DNA from: Verrucomicrobiota bacterium | GTDB taxonomy: Bacteria > Verrucomicrobiota > Verrucomicrobiia > Limisphaerales > UBA11320 | Direction: 5' to 3' | Length of the DNA stretch: 64,000 bases | NCBI GenBank assembly: GCA_016199985.1 | Contig: JACQFQ010000015.1 | Span: 58,654-122,653, forward strand | In this document: positions 16,122 through 25,181 of the stretch, in pieces | Position numbering within the stretch: position 1 is the stretch's first letter | How the letters are laid out: each line of letters starts with the position of its first letter | Program-made: the position numbers and the translations under genes | The notes under the pieces: generated by a model | Told to the model about the DNA's origin: nothing | The model's database searches: none | What the model saw: the letters and a program-made list of their open reading frames with translations, nothing else

Positions 16122-18599
16122 ATGAGCACGAGGCGATCCCCCAGTTCGAAGGCGACGCAACGGATGAGGCGGCGCCCGCGGTTCGCGCGCGGCGGGAGGT
16201 TCCAGGCGGGCTTGGTGTTGCTCTTCGCCCTGACAATCGCCTTCGCCCTCCCAGCGTCGGCGGCCAAGACCCCGACGCTGGACTTCGACTGGAGCATGCC
16301 GGACCGATTCGGGCTCGACGAGAACGGGGACGGGTTGATCGATTACTTCAACACGGTGGACAGAATCGCCCCGAAGGAGTGGATCGTGGATTTTGTCATC
16401 ACGAGCGCTCCGCTCGACGCGAACGGCTTTGATGTCTACGTCGACGGGGTCCTCAGGCTGAGCACGAAGAGCGTCCGATTCTCTCTGTCCTTCCCGTACG
16501 AGGACGCCTACGAGGTGCGCGTCGCGACGCAGGCCGTTCCGGCCTCGAGAATGAGCGCGATCCACGAGGTGATCGTGCAGGACTGGCTGATCGTTGGGGT
16601 GGGAGATTCGTATGCGTCGGGCGAAGGGAACCCGGACATCCCGATCGCAGGGCATCTCTTCGACGACTACAACCGCGTCAGCCAGAATCTGCGGACTTTC
16701 CGCAATCAACTCGCGAACGCCATTCAAGTCGCGACCGCAAGGCAGAGCGACCTGGCCGCCGTCATGGCGCAGACCGCCAAGGCGCGCGCCGCGAAGCAGG
16801 CCTACGACGCGGCTGTCGCCTTCCAGCACGCGCATTGCGACAAGCAGAGCTGCGTCACCGATCCCATCTTTCATAAGACCGTTTGCGTTCCCGCCCCGGA
16901 CCTCGATTGCCCGGGCGCGGTGGCCAACTCGGCCGCGAAGCTCGCGGACCTGTTCGCTCAAATGGTCTTGCTGGGCCTGGAGAAAACGCTCAGCGACATT
17001 GAAGGCAGGCTCGCCCAGCTGGAATCCGCCGCACGGCTCGCCCTTCAGAGCGCCACGACGCTGGTTTCCAGCCTTCAATCGATCGTGGCTCAAACGGAGT
17101 CCGACCTCGCGAACATCCGGAGCCAGGCCAAGCCGGTCTGGCAGAATGCGGACGCCCATCGATCGGCCTGGTCCGGACAGGCGCAAGCGGCATTGCGACT
17201 GGAGCAGGCGGATCGCAGGACCTCCGTGACCTTTGTTCACCTGGCGGTCAGCGGATCCGTGATTGCCGACGTGATTCAACAACTGGGGCAGTTGAACGTC
17301 GGGGGCCGTGAGATCGATGCCTTGATCGTCTCCGGTGGAGGAAACGACGCGCGATTCGGCCCTATCATCGAATCTTTGATCAAGTTCCGACGCTCCGACC
17401 AGGCCGGTCCTGCGCAGATTGACGCGCCGGGAGAAGGGGCGGCGAAACTGAGCGCCGCCTGCGACGCCCTGCCCCTCCTCGGAGACTGCGGCATTCCCGC
17501 GTTCCTCGGAGACATCACGCAAAGCGCGGGGACGATGTTCGCTGCCGCGCTGCCCAATCTGCCCTCGCGCTATAAAAGGCTGGACGATCGCCTGCAGAAC
17601 CTTGCGGGATTCGGCGTCGCTGACATCCTGGACATCGCCTCGCTCGCGACGCGTCTGGCGCGCGATCAAACCCTCCCGGCGGCCGAACTCCGACATCAGC
17701 TATCCGCCGCGATGGTGAGCGAGTTGACGGCGTATGTTCAGGCCGGAACGCCCGCGGCAAGGGCCGCGAAAACGCGCTCCGATCTCGCCATCGAACTGCA
17801 GAGGATCGTCAATGGACCCGCCGCCCTCTTCGACGCCGCCGGGCTGCGCAGCCCTGTCTTCCTGGCGAGCGACGTCGCTTTGGCTCTCTCCCATCCGGTC
17901 GGAAGCTCTTTGCAGCGCCTGAACCATGCGCTGCTGTCCGAGGCCTTTCCCCTGGATATCCGCAGCCCGGCGCGTCCGATCACCCTTTCGACCAGGGTCT
18001 ATATCACGGAGTACCCCGACGCGAGCCGCGACGACAACGGCCAGCCCTGCCAGGCCTCGCCCTTCCTGCCCGGCGTCGAAACGCCCGAGTGGGCCTGGGT
18101 GGCGGGCACGATGATTCCGCAGCTCAACGCGGCGGTCCGCGCCGGCGCGGCGACCGAAGGCTGGCGATTCGTGACCGGGATCTACGCGAGCTTCCATGCT
18201 CATGGCGTATGCGCTTCCGACTCGTGGTTCAACAGCCCTGTCGACACCCTCACTCATCAAGGCGACATCTTCGGACTCGCGCACCCGAACCGCTCAGGCC
18301 ACCAGGCCTACGCGACCGCGATCTTCACCGCGCTCCAGGCGGACCTGTACTCCGGGGGACTGCCGCGTCCCCCGCGCCCGGTGGCGATTGATCTGCCTCC
18401 TCCCGCGTTGAAGGCCGGGCTCGTTCACTTTCCCATCCCGACAGTGCTCGGTCGGCGCTACTTCCTGCGGCAGAAACCGAATTTGAGCTCTGCGGCATGG
18501 GCCACCGTGACATCCCTCACCGGCGACGGAGAGGATCAGATCCTTACCGATCCCCATCCCTTATCCCGCTCGGCGTTTTACCAGGTGGTGGCCGAGTAA
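16122..18599 (+). CDS. Large secreted SGNH/GDSL esterase with coiled-coil insertion
   Basis: 825 residues. Residues 1-48 are a long Arg-rich signal peptide ending at PASAA. A small beta domain with a calcium-like DENGDGLIDYF motif (about 66-76) follows. Block I of the SGNH fold, GVGDSYASGEG, puts the nucleophile at S163; block III is SGGGNDARF (about 404-412); the catalytic His is probably H721 in AHPNRSGHQAY. Between blocks I and III lies an unusual 170-residue insertion (about 190-360), Ala/Gln-rich and coiled-coil-like, with a Cys cluster (CDKQSC, CVPAPDLDC). The C-terminal 60 residues form the small beta module ending in FYQV seen in verrucomicrobial secreted proteins. The substrate is unknown, probably an acylated polysaccharide. 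Confidence 0.8.
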   Translation: MSTRRSPSSKATQRMRRRPRFARGGRFQAGLVLLFALTIAFALPASAAKTPTLDFDWSMPDRFGLDENGDGLIDYFNTVDRIAPKEWIVDFVITSAPLDANGFDVYVDGVLRLSTKSVRFSLSFPYEDAYEVRVATQAVPASRMSAIHEVIVQDWLIVGVGDSYASGEGNPDIPIAGHLFDDYNRVSQNLRTFRNQLANAIQVATARQSDLAAVMAQTAKARAAKQAYDAAVAFQHAHCDKQSCVTDPIFHKTVCVPAPDLDCPGAVANSAAKLADLFAQMVLLGLEKTLSDIEGRLAQLESAARLALQSATTLVSSLQSIVAQTESDLANIRSQAKPVWQNADAHRSAWSGQAQAALRLEQADRRTSVTFVHLAVSGSVIADVIQQLGQLNVGGREIDALIVSGGGNDARFGPIIESLIKFRRSDQAGPAQIDAPGEGAAKLSAACDALPLLGDCGIPAFLGDITQSAGTMFAAALPNLPSRYKRLDDRLQNLAGFGVADILDIASLATRLARDQTLPAAELRHQLSAAMVSELTAYVQAGTPAARAAKTRSDLAIELQRIVNGPAALFDAAGLRSPVFLASDVALALSHPVGSSLQRLNHALLSEAFPLDIRSPARPITLSTRVYITEYPDASRDDNGQPCQASPFLPGVETPEWAWVAGTMIPQLNAAVRAGAATEGWRFVTGIYASFHAHGVCASDSWFNSPVDTLTHQGDIFGLAHPNRSGHQAYATAIFTALQADLYSGGLPRPPRPVAIDLPPPALKAGLVHFPIPTVLGRRYFLRQKPNLSSAAWATVTSLTGDGEDQILTDPHPLSRSAFYQVVAE

Positions 18600-18770
18600 T
18601 GGGGGAAAGGCGGGCCGCGGCGGGTTTGGAGTTGCGTCATTCCGCGGCTGAGCTCACGCGGCGGACCTTTCCGCTTGGAACTCGCGGGCCAGCACGATCC
18701 GAGCGCGTTGAACGGCAACGTTGGCGTTTTGCGGAATGAGTCCTCCGCGTCGAAGGGGCGAACCGCGACC

Positions 18771-21035
18771 TCAAAGAGATTTCAGCAGCTCTTCGAGCCG
18801 GTCGAGCTCAACGCCGGGCGGGGAATGGTCCAGAAGCCATTGGATGTCCTCCTTGGCGCCGGCGGCGTCGTTCAGCTGAGCCCGGAGGCGCGCGCGCTCG
18901 AGCCGGTCGGCGGGAGCGGTGGGTTGGAGAGCGATCAGCAGGTCGAGGTATCTCAACGCATCGCCCGATGCCTCTTCGTCGTGCGCGCCCTTCAGCAGAT
19001 TCCGGATCATGCGAACGACAATGTCCCGCTTCCTCGGCGCTTCCAACAGCTCGCTCCTCACGGTCCCTTCCGACAATCGGCCCACCACGAGGTCCGCCTC
19101 GGCGTGCGTCAGCTCGCGCCCGCCCTCGAAGACATCGATCACCTGGTCGGGCGTGTTCTTGCCCTTGTAGAGCACCATGAAGTGCCCCGGCAAGGGATGT
19201 CCGCGAAGCTCCGACAACCCGATGCGGTGTCCGAGTTCCATGAACAGGATGGAGAGCGTGATCGGAATCCCTTCGCGCTGCTCCACAACAAGGTTCAGAT
19301 AGCTGTTCGCCTTGTCGTAGTAATCATGCCGGCTCCCATGGAATCCCTGCTCCTTGTAGAAATAATCCTTCAGCGCCTTGAGACGCCCGCGCTCATCGGC
19401 GTCCGACGGCAGCTTGGACGCGATGTCCGCTCCCATGCGATCGATGTGTTTGCGGTAGGCGTCGATGTTCAGGTCCGCGTCGTCGTAGAGGGCCACGAGC
19501 AAGGCCGCGCGCACCAGGTCGATCTCCTGCTCCCCCGCGGTCAGGAGTTGCTTCAGCTCGTCCTCGACGCGTCGGGCGTGGGAGAGGCGACCGATGCGCC
19601 GCAGCTCCGCGGCATCGCGTTCAAGCTGCGCGGCCCGGCTGTCGAGGTAGCGAGTCGCGGCGGCGTCATGGGCGCGAACCCGCTCGGTGATCTGCTTCTC
19701 GAGCGACCGGCTGGGCGCGTCCAGGTAAGTCTGCAGCTCGGATATGAACCCCTCGGGGGGATCGACGGCTTTCTCCTCCCCTGCTCCTGTTGTCGAGAAT
19801 CCTTTGAACTCGGCCTTGGTGTCCCTGAACTTGCACAGGCCGACACGTTCGCCGGCGAACTGATGGTCGGCGGAGGAGAACACCAGATTATCGTTCACAA
19901 AGCAGCGAATCTGTTCCTTCTCGACGCGAACACGCAAACGATTCCACTCCCCTTTCCGATAGTGCGGGCTCTGCTTCTGCTCCAGGATCGTCCACGAAAA
20001 CACGTTCGCCCCGTCGAAGCGCGTGAGCCGCAGCTGTCCTCCCGTGGGATAAAACCCGTAGTGCTTCAATCCGCCGTCCGACGCGAACACAAGACCGGCG
20101 GCGCCTGACTCCTCCTCCATCTTCACCGTCGCCGAGACCTCGAAGGGAACCTGGGGAGGCGCTCGACGCGACAGGCAGAGCGATCGGCCTCCGAAGCCAT
20201 CGCCCAGTCCCTCGACGCTGATGCGATCCACGCGCTGCCGCCATCGGGCGCCGAGAGCGGCCTCCCATTCGACGGCGTCCAGGGCGCCCATGTTGAGCCA
20301 GCGGTCGATGGACACCGGATTCGGACGCTCGATCAAAAGCTTGAGCGCGTTGACCGGCACGGCGAAGCCGAGGTTCGCGGTCATGACGGACTTCAAGGCC
20401 ATCACGCCCTGGACCTGCCCCTTGAAATCGAGCAACGGTCCGCCGCTGTTCCCGGGCTCAATGGGGATCGCGACCTGGATCATGTCGACGCCCTCCACCT
20501 CGCGTCGCGCCGAAATCACGCCGCGAACAACGCTATGCTTCAGCCCCATCGGATTACCCAGAGCGAGCGCCTCGTCCCCGGGGCGCAAGGACTCGGAATC
20601 GCCGAGCGGCAACGCCGGCGGGATGGCGCCTCGGACCCGGAGCAGCGCGAGGTCGAAGTGACGATCCCAGGCGACGATCTCCACGACCTCCAGCTTCGCG
20701 CCATCGGAGGTCTGAACGAGCATCGGGCGCCCTTCGCTGATGACATGGAGGCTGGTGGCGACGAGCCCATTGGTGTTGACGACAAAGCCCGCGCCCACGC
20801 CATCGGACTTTCCCTCGCGTCCGAAATGGGAGATCACGACAAGCGAGCTGAGAGCGCTCTGCGCGACGCGATTGGCGAGGTCTCGATCGACCGGAGCGGG
20901 CTCGGGTTTCCTCGGCGGGGCGGTCGGCTTGGGCTTCGCGCGGGAAGGTTCGGCGGCTTCCGCGGTGGCGGCGCAATGCGCAAGGAGAAGCAGAAGTCCG
21001 GCAACGGAAACACATCTCAGCGGCGCGCGCATCAC
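18771..21035 (-). CDS. Fusion: HtrA-like trypsin protease, LamG-like domain, SirB1/transglutaminase-like, TPR
   Basis: 754 residues. Signal peptide 1-28, then a Pro/Lys-rich linker. Residues 55-240 are a trypsin-like protease of the HtrA/S1C type with triad H97 (ATSLHVI), D128 (RHFDLALLRV) and S197 (EPGNSGGPLL). No PDZ domain follows. Residues about 280-415 form a LamG/concanavalin-like beta-sandwich (RKGEWNRLRVRVEKEQIRCFVN). Residues about 505-650 match the SirB1 family (VEQREGIPITLSILFMELGHRIGL, then LPGHFMV with H618, and VIDVFEGG). The end (about 685-750) looks like TPR helices. The gene is probably monocistronic; the porin gene upstream on the same strand ends 60 bases before it. Combined architecture unusual; individual domains are clear. 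Confidence 0.85.
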   Translation of the reverse strand: MMRAPLRCVSVAGLLLLLAHCAATAEAAEPSRAKPKPTAPPRKPEPAPVDRDLANRVAQSALSSLVVISHFGREGKSDGVGAGFVVNTNGLVATSLHVISEGRPMLVQTSDGAKLEVVEIVAWDRHFDLALLRVRGAIPPALPLGDSESLRPGDEALALGNPMGLKHSVVRGVISARREVEGVDMIQVAIPIEPGNSGGPLLDFKGQVQGVMALKSVMTANLGFAVPVNALKLLIERPNPVSIDRWLNMGALDAVEWEAALGARWRQRVDRISVEGLGDGFGGRSLCLSRRAPPQVPFEVSATVKMEEESGAAGLVFASDGGLKHYGFYPTGGQLRLTRFDGANVFSWTILEQKQSPHYRKGEWNRLRVRVEKEQIRCFVNDNLVFSSADHQFAGERVGLCKFRDTKAEFKGFSTTGAGEEKAVDPPEGFISELQTYLDAPSRSLEKQITERVRAHDAAATRYLDSRAAQLERDAAELRRIGRLSHARRVEDELKQLLTAGEQEIDLVRAALLVALYDDADLNIDAYRKHIDRMGADIASKLPSDADERGRLKALKDYFYKEQGFHGSRHDYYDKANSYLNLVVEQREGIPITLSILFMELGHRIGLSELRGHPLPGHFMVLYKGKNTPDQVIDVFEGGRELTHAEADLVVGRLSEGTVRSELLEAPRKRDIVVRMIRNLLKGAHDEEASGDALRYLDLLIALQPTAPADRLERARLRAQLNDAAGAKEDIQWLLDHSPPGVELDRLEELLKSL

Positions 21036-21095
21036 GAGTCAGACGTTACGCCCGACACTCCGCCTGTCGGCAAGACAAAAGCCGAACCGCGCCGC

Positions 21096-22376
21096 TCAGA
21101 AGAGGAGCTGCGCGCGAGCGATCAGCCGGCCCTGGTTGTCCTTGGCGCCGGTGGAATTCCCGAGGTGATAATCGAGCTGCAGCTTCAGGTCATGGTCCTT
21201 GATGAAGTAGTTCAGGCCGAACACCCATTCATCGCTGCTGTTGCCGCGCAAGTCCACATTCGGATCGAGCGTTTCATAGCGGATGGCCGGCTGGAGCTTC
21301 TTCGGGATCACGAAAGCCGCGGCGGTGACCTGGAATCCCTCCGCGTTGATTCGCTTGAAAGGAAGCGCGTTCGCCGGCTTGAAGAACCCGTGGAAATACT
21401 CGCCCATGAAATCGAGGGGCCCGAGCTTGAACTGCGAGTCCACGGCCCAGACGCGTCGATCGCCCACGAAGATGTCGTCGATGGCGCCGCCCGGAACGGA
21501 GTCAAACTTGAAGTCCGGCAGGGAAATCGCGCCTGCGAGGGAGTCGCGGCTGGCGTATCCGTCGACAGCCACGGACCACTGGCTATCCCATTTGCCGACC
21601 TTCCCCTTCCAGGGCACCCCGGTGAGGCGCGCGGTGTAGGTGAACTTTTCGTTGTCGTTGAAGCCGTTGTTGGACGCCGGGCCGTTGAACGCGCCCACCA
21701 TGTAGCCGAGGCGCTTGTTGTAGAAGTCGCCCACCACCGCCACGCCCACTTGACGGCCGATCGTGAACCGGTCGCTCACCAGAGATCGCTCGGCGAAGGG
21801 CAGAACGGAGTCCGAAACCAGCTGCTCGTGCCCAAAGGTTGTCTTGAACTGCCCCAGCTTCACGTTCGCGAAATCGTATCGTGTCCAGGCGATATAGGTG
21901 TCGGTCGCTAGCGCCTTGTAGCTCGCGTTGTTCTTGAGATTGGCGTTCCCGAATTCGCCTTCGAGCTTCCAGCTGAAGCTTTCCAGAAAGCTGCCCGCCG
22001 CATAGAGCCGCGCGCGGCGAACGAGGAAGCGGTCGGCGTTGCTGAACCGGGTGTCCGGGGTGTTGCCGGCCTCGTACTGGGCCTGGAGCATGCCGCCGAG
22101 CTGAATCTTGTTCTCCTTGCCAGCGCCCTTCACGATCGCCGGACCCGTTCCGCCCAAACCTTCCGCCTGGAGCCTCGCCTTCAGCGATGTGTTTTCCTTC
22201 TGGAGAGCGTCGAGTTGGAGCTCAATATTCTTGAGCCGCTGTTCCGTCGCTGCGTCAGCCCCCATGAGAGCGAACGATCCGAGAAGCGCGAGGGCCGTGA
22301 TAGGATTCACCAACCACTGAAGCTTTGTGGGAGCTTTCAGGCCATCGATTGAGGCACGGCTGTTTGTCTGTCTCAT
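21096..22376 (-). CDS. OprO/OprP-type (phosphate-selective family) porin
   Basis: About 426 residues from ATG 22376. It has a signal peptide (ITALALLGSFALMGADAA) and a coiled-coil (TEQRLKNIELQLDALQKEN) that could form the trimer stalk. A 16-strand-like beta-barrel follows, with LVRRARLYAAGSF, AWTRYDFANVKLGQFKTTFG and a C-terminal LIARAQLLF ending in Phe, as outer membrane proteins do. The family name does not fix the substrate. It is divergent from the propeller/symporter operon, so a role in outer membrane passage of that operon's substrate is possible. Confidence 0.88.
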   Translation of the reverse strand: MRQTNSRASIDGLKAPTKLQWLVNPITALALLGSFALMGADAATEQRLKNIELQLDALQKENTSLKARLQAEGLGGTGPAIVKGAGKENKIQLGGMLQAQYEAGNTPDTRFSNADRFLVRRARLYAAGSFLESFSWKLEGEFGNANLKNNASYKALATDTYIAWTRYDFANVKLGQFKTTFGHEQLVSDSVLPFAERSLVSDRFTIGRQVGVAVVGDFYNKRLGYMVGAFNGPASNNGFNDNEKFTYTARLTGVPWKGKVGKWDSQWSVAVDGYASRDSLAGAISLPDFKFDSVPGGAIDDIFVGDRRVWAVDSQFKLGPLDFMGEYFHGFFKPANALPFKRINAEGFQVTAAAFVIPKKLQPAIRYETLDPNVDLRGNSSDEWVFGLNYFIKDHDLKLQLDYHLGNSTGAKDNQGRLIARAQLLF

Positions 22377-22609
22377 GTGATGCCTATCGTCCAAGCAAGG
22401 ATTGGCTTAAGGCAAGACGTAAATCTGGAAGAGCTCGGGGAAAGAGGGTTTCAGGGAATCAGAGGAAGCGAGGACGACTGTCCCTGGGGATTTGGGCCGC
22501 GCCCAATGGAACGCAACCATTGCCCCTCCCGCGGGTTGAACACAAATGCGCCGTGGAAAAGTGCGTGCTCCGCAGGGGGCGCCTTGCTAGCGTCGCCGCG
22601 ATTCCGCTC

Positions 22610-24796
22610 ATGCGAACCATATTGATCCAGCCACTACGAAGCCTGAAATCGACGCTTTTCCTCGCCCTGAGCCTCTGGGCGCTGCCCGGATTGGGCGCGG
22701 TGAAGGACACGGCTTACCTCCAGGACAGCTCCGTGAGATTCCAGCTCGCGCCGGAACTGTCGGGCGCGCAGCTCCGGAAAATGGTGATCGATCGGGACGG
22801 CGTGGTGTTCGTGCTCACCGACAAGGGCGTCGCGCGCCTCTTCGAAAACACCCTCGCGCTGGACAGAAGCTTCCGCCCCTTGGCCGCGCTGAAGCCCCGG
22901 GACCTGACCGAGTATCAGGGCGACGCCTATTATCTGTTCGAGGATCACTATCTGTCCAACGGCTCGGCGGGCGAGCCTTACACCAAGCTGCCCTCCGCCC
23001 CCTACGAAAGCCTGGCGATCGCCGAGCAGAACACCGCCCTGCTGTTGAACCAGGGCAAGCTGCTGCGGTGGTTTCAAGGCAAGGGCACGCTGGTCCAGGG
23101 GATCCCGGGCGCCGTGCTGCCGAGTTTCCAGCCCTATAGGAACGAGTTCTTCGTGGCCTCAGGCGTGGAGGTCTATCGTGTGTTCGGAGTGCAGGCGAAG
23201 CTCTTCGCCAAGTCGCCGCACGCGATCACTTGCATGACCCTGAGGGGCGTCGAACTGCTGCTGGGCACCACCAATGGCTTCCTGGGCATCAACGTCAACG
23301 ATGGGAAAACCAACACGCTGCTCCAAACCAAGCTCCCGAGCCCGCGCATCAGCTCGCTCTTCTACGACGGCGTGGCGGACCTCTGGGCCGGTTCGGATCG
23401 CGGCGTCTTCAAGATCACCAAGAGCGGCCAGATCTCCTACTACGCCTCGCGCCGCTGGCTCGACAACGATCAGGTGATCGATGTGGAGCGGTCCCCCGAT
23501 GGACAGGTCTACGCGCTCACGCCGACCGGCCTGAACCAAATCCATTTCGCGCCAATGACGCTTCAGGAGAAGGCCGCCGTCTACGACCGGAAGATCCGCC
23601 AGCGCCACAACCGATACGGATTCGCGGCCGAGCTGCGCCTGTCGAAGCCCGGCGACATCACGAGCGCCGAGATGGTGGACACCGACAACGACGGGACCTG
23701 GAGCAATTACTATATGGCGAGCCAGGCCTTCCGGTTCGCCGTCACAGGAGAATCCGAGGCCCGCACCAACGCTTGGCGCACCTTCCAGGCCATGGAGCGC
23801 CTTGAAAAGCTTCCGGCGCTCAAGGGATTCCCCGCGCGCACTTTTGAGAGAACAGGATTCAAGGTGTCCGATCCCGATCGCTGGCGCCCCTCCAAGGACC
23901 CCGAATGGGAGTGGAAAGGCCACACCAGCAGCGATGAGATCGCGGCCCACACGTTTGGCTGCACGGTGATGTACGAGGCCGCGGCGCGCAACCCGACGGA
24001 GCGCGACCGCATCGCCCACTTCTACCAAAAGATCGTGGACCACATTCTTCTGCACAACTGGTATCTGGTGGACTCCGACGGCAAGCCCACGCTCTGGGGC
24101 CGATGGCATCCCGACTATGTGAACTGGTTTCCGGAGACCATCGGCGACCGGCGCCTCAACAGCGCGGAGATCCTCGCGAGCCTGCAGCTCGCCTTCAAGA
24201 TGACAGGCAGGGAGGAGTACAAGAGGAAGGCCTACGAGCTGATCGACAAGTACGGCTATCTCACGAACGTCCTGATCAGCGCCACTAACACCGCTCCGAC
24301 CGAAGGGTTCATCCACCAGGGCGTGAACATGGGCGACCAGTGGAACCACTCGGACGATCTCCTCTCCTTCATCACGTATTTCGTTCTGCATCGAACAGCG
24401 TTCTCCGAGGATCTGCGGAAGCAGTATGTGGAGACGATCCGGGAGCACTGGGAGATCGAGCGATACGAGAGGAACCCGCTGTGGAACTTCATCTACGCGA
24501 CGACGGCCCCCCGGGACTACGATCCCGAAGGCGCCATCTGGACGCTGCGCAAATTCCCGCTCGACCTCATCAGCTGGGACGTGCGCAACAGCCAACGGGG
24601 GGACGTCACCAAGCTTCCCAAGAATTTCCGGGGAATGCAGCTCAAGGAGCTGCTGCCTCCCAGCGAGAGGGTCATCACGCGATGGAACTCCCATCCGTTC
24701 GTGCTGGATGGAGGCGACGGTGGCCGGACCGAGCTGGCGGGCGATGAGTTTCTGCTTCCGTACTGGATGGGACGCTTCCTGAAAATCATCCGCTAG
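22610..24796 (+). CDS. Exported beta-propeller / alpha-toroid protein
   Basis: About 728 residues from ATG 22610; the frame is open to 22325 but that part overlaps the divergent promoter region. After a signal peptide (LFLALSLWALPGLGA), residues about 40-340 show propeller repeats of the two-component-regulator type (ISSLFYDGVADLWAGSDRGVFKITK). Residues about 390-728 are helical and resemble six-hairpin glycosidase-like folds: DNDGTWSNYYMASQAFRFA, WHPDYVNWFPETIGDRRLNSAEILASLQ and DQWNHSDDLLSFITYFVL. No catalytic residue can be assigned with certainty. It is followed after only 2 bases by the DUF485/symporter pair, so extracytoplasmic processing or sensing of the transported compound is inferred. 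Confidence 0.7.
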   Translation: MRTILIQPLRSLKSTLFLALSLWALPGLGAVKDTAYLQDSSVRFQLAPELSGAQLRKMVIDRDGVVFVLTDKGVARLFENTLALDRSFRPLAALKPRDLTEYQGDAYYLFEDHYLSNGSAGEPYTKLPSAPYESLAIAEQNTALLLNQGKLLRWFQGKGTLVQGIPGAVLPSFQPYRNEFFVASGVEVYRVFGVQAKLFAKSPHAITCMTLRGVELLLGTTNGFLGINVNDGKTNTLLQTKLPSPRISSLFYDGVADLWAGSDRGVFKITKSGQISYYASRRWLDNDQVIDVERSPDGQVYALTPTGLNQIHFAPMTLQEKAAVYDRKIRQRHNRYGFAAELRLSKPGDITSAEMVDTDNDGTWSNYYMASQAFRFAVTGESEARTNAWRTFQAMERLEKLPALKGFPARTFERTGFKVSDPDRWRPSKDPEWEWKGHTSSDEIAAHTFGCTVMYEAAARNPTERDRIAHFYQKIVDHILLHNWYLVDSDGKPTLWGRWHPDYVNWFPETIGDRRLNSAEILASLQLAFKMTGREEYKRKAYELIDKYGYLTNVLISATNTAPTEGFIHQGVNMGDQWNHSDDLLSFITYFVLHRTAFSEDLRKQYVETIREHWEIERYERNPLWNFIYATTAPRDYDPEGAIWTLRKFPLDLISWDVRNSQRGDVTKLPKNFRGMQLKELLPPSERVITRWNSHPFVLDGGDGGRTELAGDEFLLPYWMGRFLKIIR

Positions 24797-24798
24797 CC

Positions 24799-25131
24799 AT
24801 GCCGAATCCGAATCGCCCCCCAAAAGACATCCACAGCGAGGCTTTCCTGCGCGAGCTCATGCGCCGACAGCTGCGCCTGTCCGCGGCCTGCGGCGCGACC
24901 TTCCTGCTCGCGCTGCTCGCGCTGCCCTTGCTCAACTACTGGTTTCCGGAGTTCATGAGCCGGCGCGTCGCGGGATTCACGCTCAGCTGGTTGATCCTGG
25001 GGGTGGTGTTCTTTCCCTTCGTATGGCTCATCGCCTGGACGTTCATCCGCCAGTCGATCAGCCTGGAAGACGCCGAGGTCCGGGAGGCGCTTGAGGGCGA
25101 CGCGGCGCCCGATTCCCGTCGATCCGACTAG
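24799..25131 (+). CDS. DUF485 membrane protein, symporter partner
   Basis: 110 residues. The charged HSEAFLRELMRRQLRLS stretch leads into two transmembrane helices (about 30-50 and 60-86), and a charged C-terminal tail ends in Arg and Asp. This is the YjcH/DUF485 layout found directly upstream of acetate-type SSS symporters, as is the case here (50 bases). It probably assists or regulates the symporter in the inner membrane. Start codon ATG 24799 lies 2 bases after the previous stop. Confidence 0.9.
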   Translation: MPNPNRPPKDIHSEAFLRELMRRQLRLSAACGATFLLALLALPLLNYWFPEFMSRRVAGFTLSWLILGVVFFPFVWLIAWTFIRQSISLEDAEVREALEGDAAPDSRRSD

Positions 25132-25181
25132 CCCTTCCATCGCGTTCGATCCCCGCATGAACCCGCCACCTCTCCCGCCCC

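Noticed and set aside
16107..17696. Minus-strand frame of 529 codons
   Set aside because: Antisense to the SGNH esterase, Arg-rich and without known motifs; a GC-codon artefact.
18675..20108. Plus-strand frame of 477 codons
   Set aside because: Antisense to the protease/SirB1 fusion with no recognisable domain.
23159..24823. Minus-strand frame of 554 codons
   Set aside because: Antisense to the propeller/toroid gene, which has a signal peptide and domain matches.
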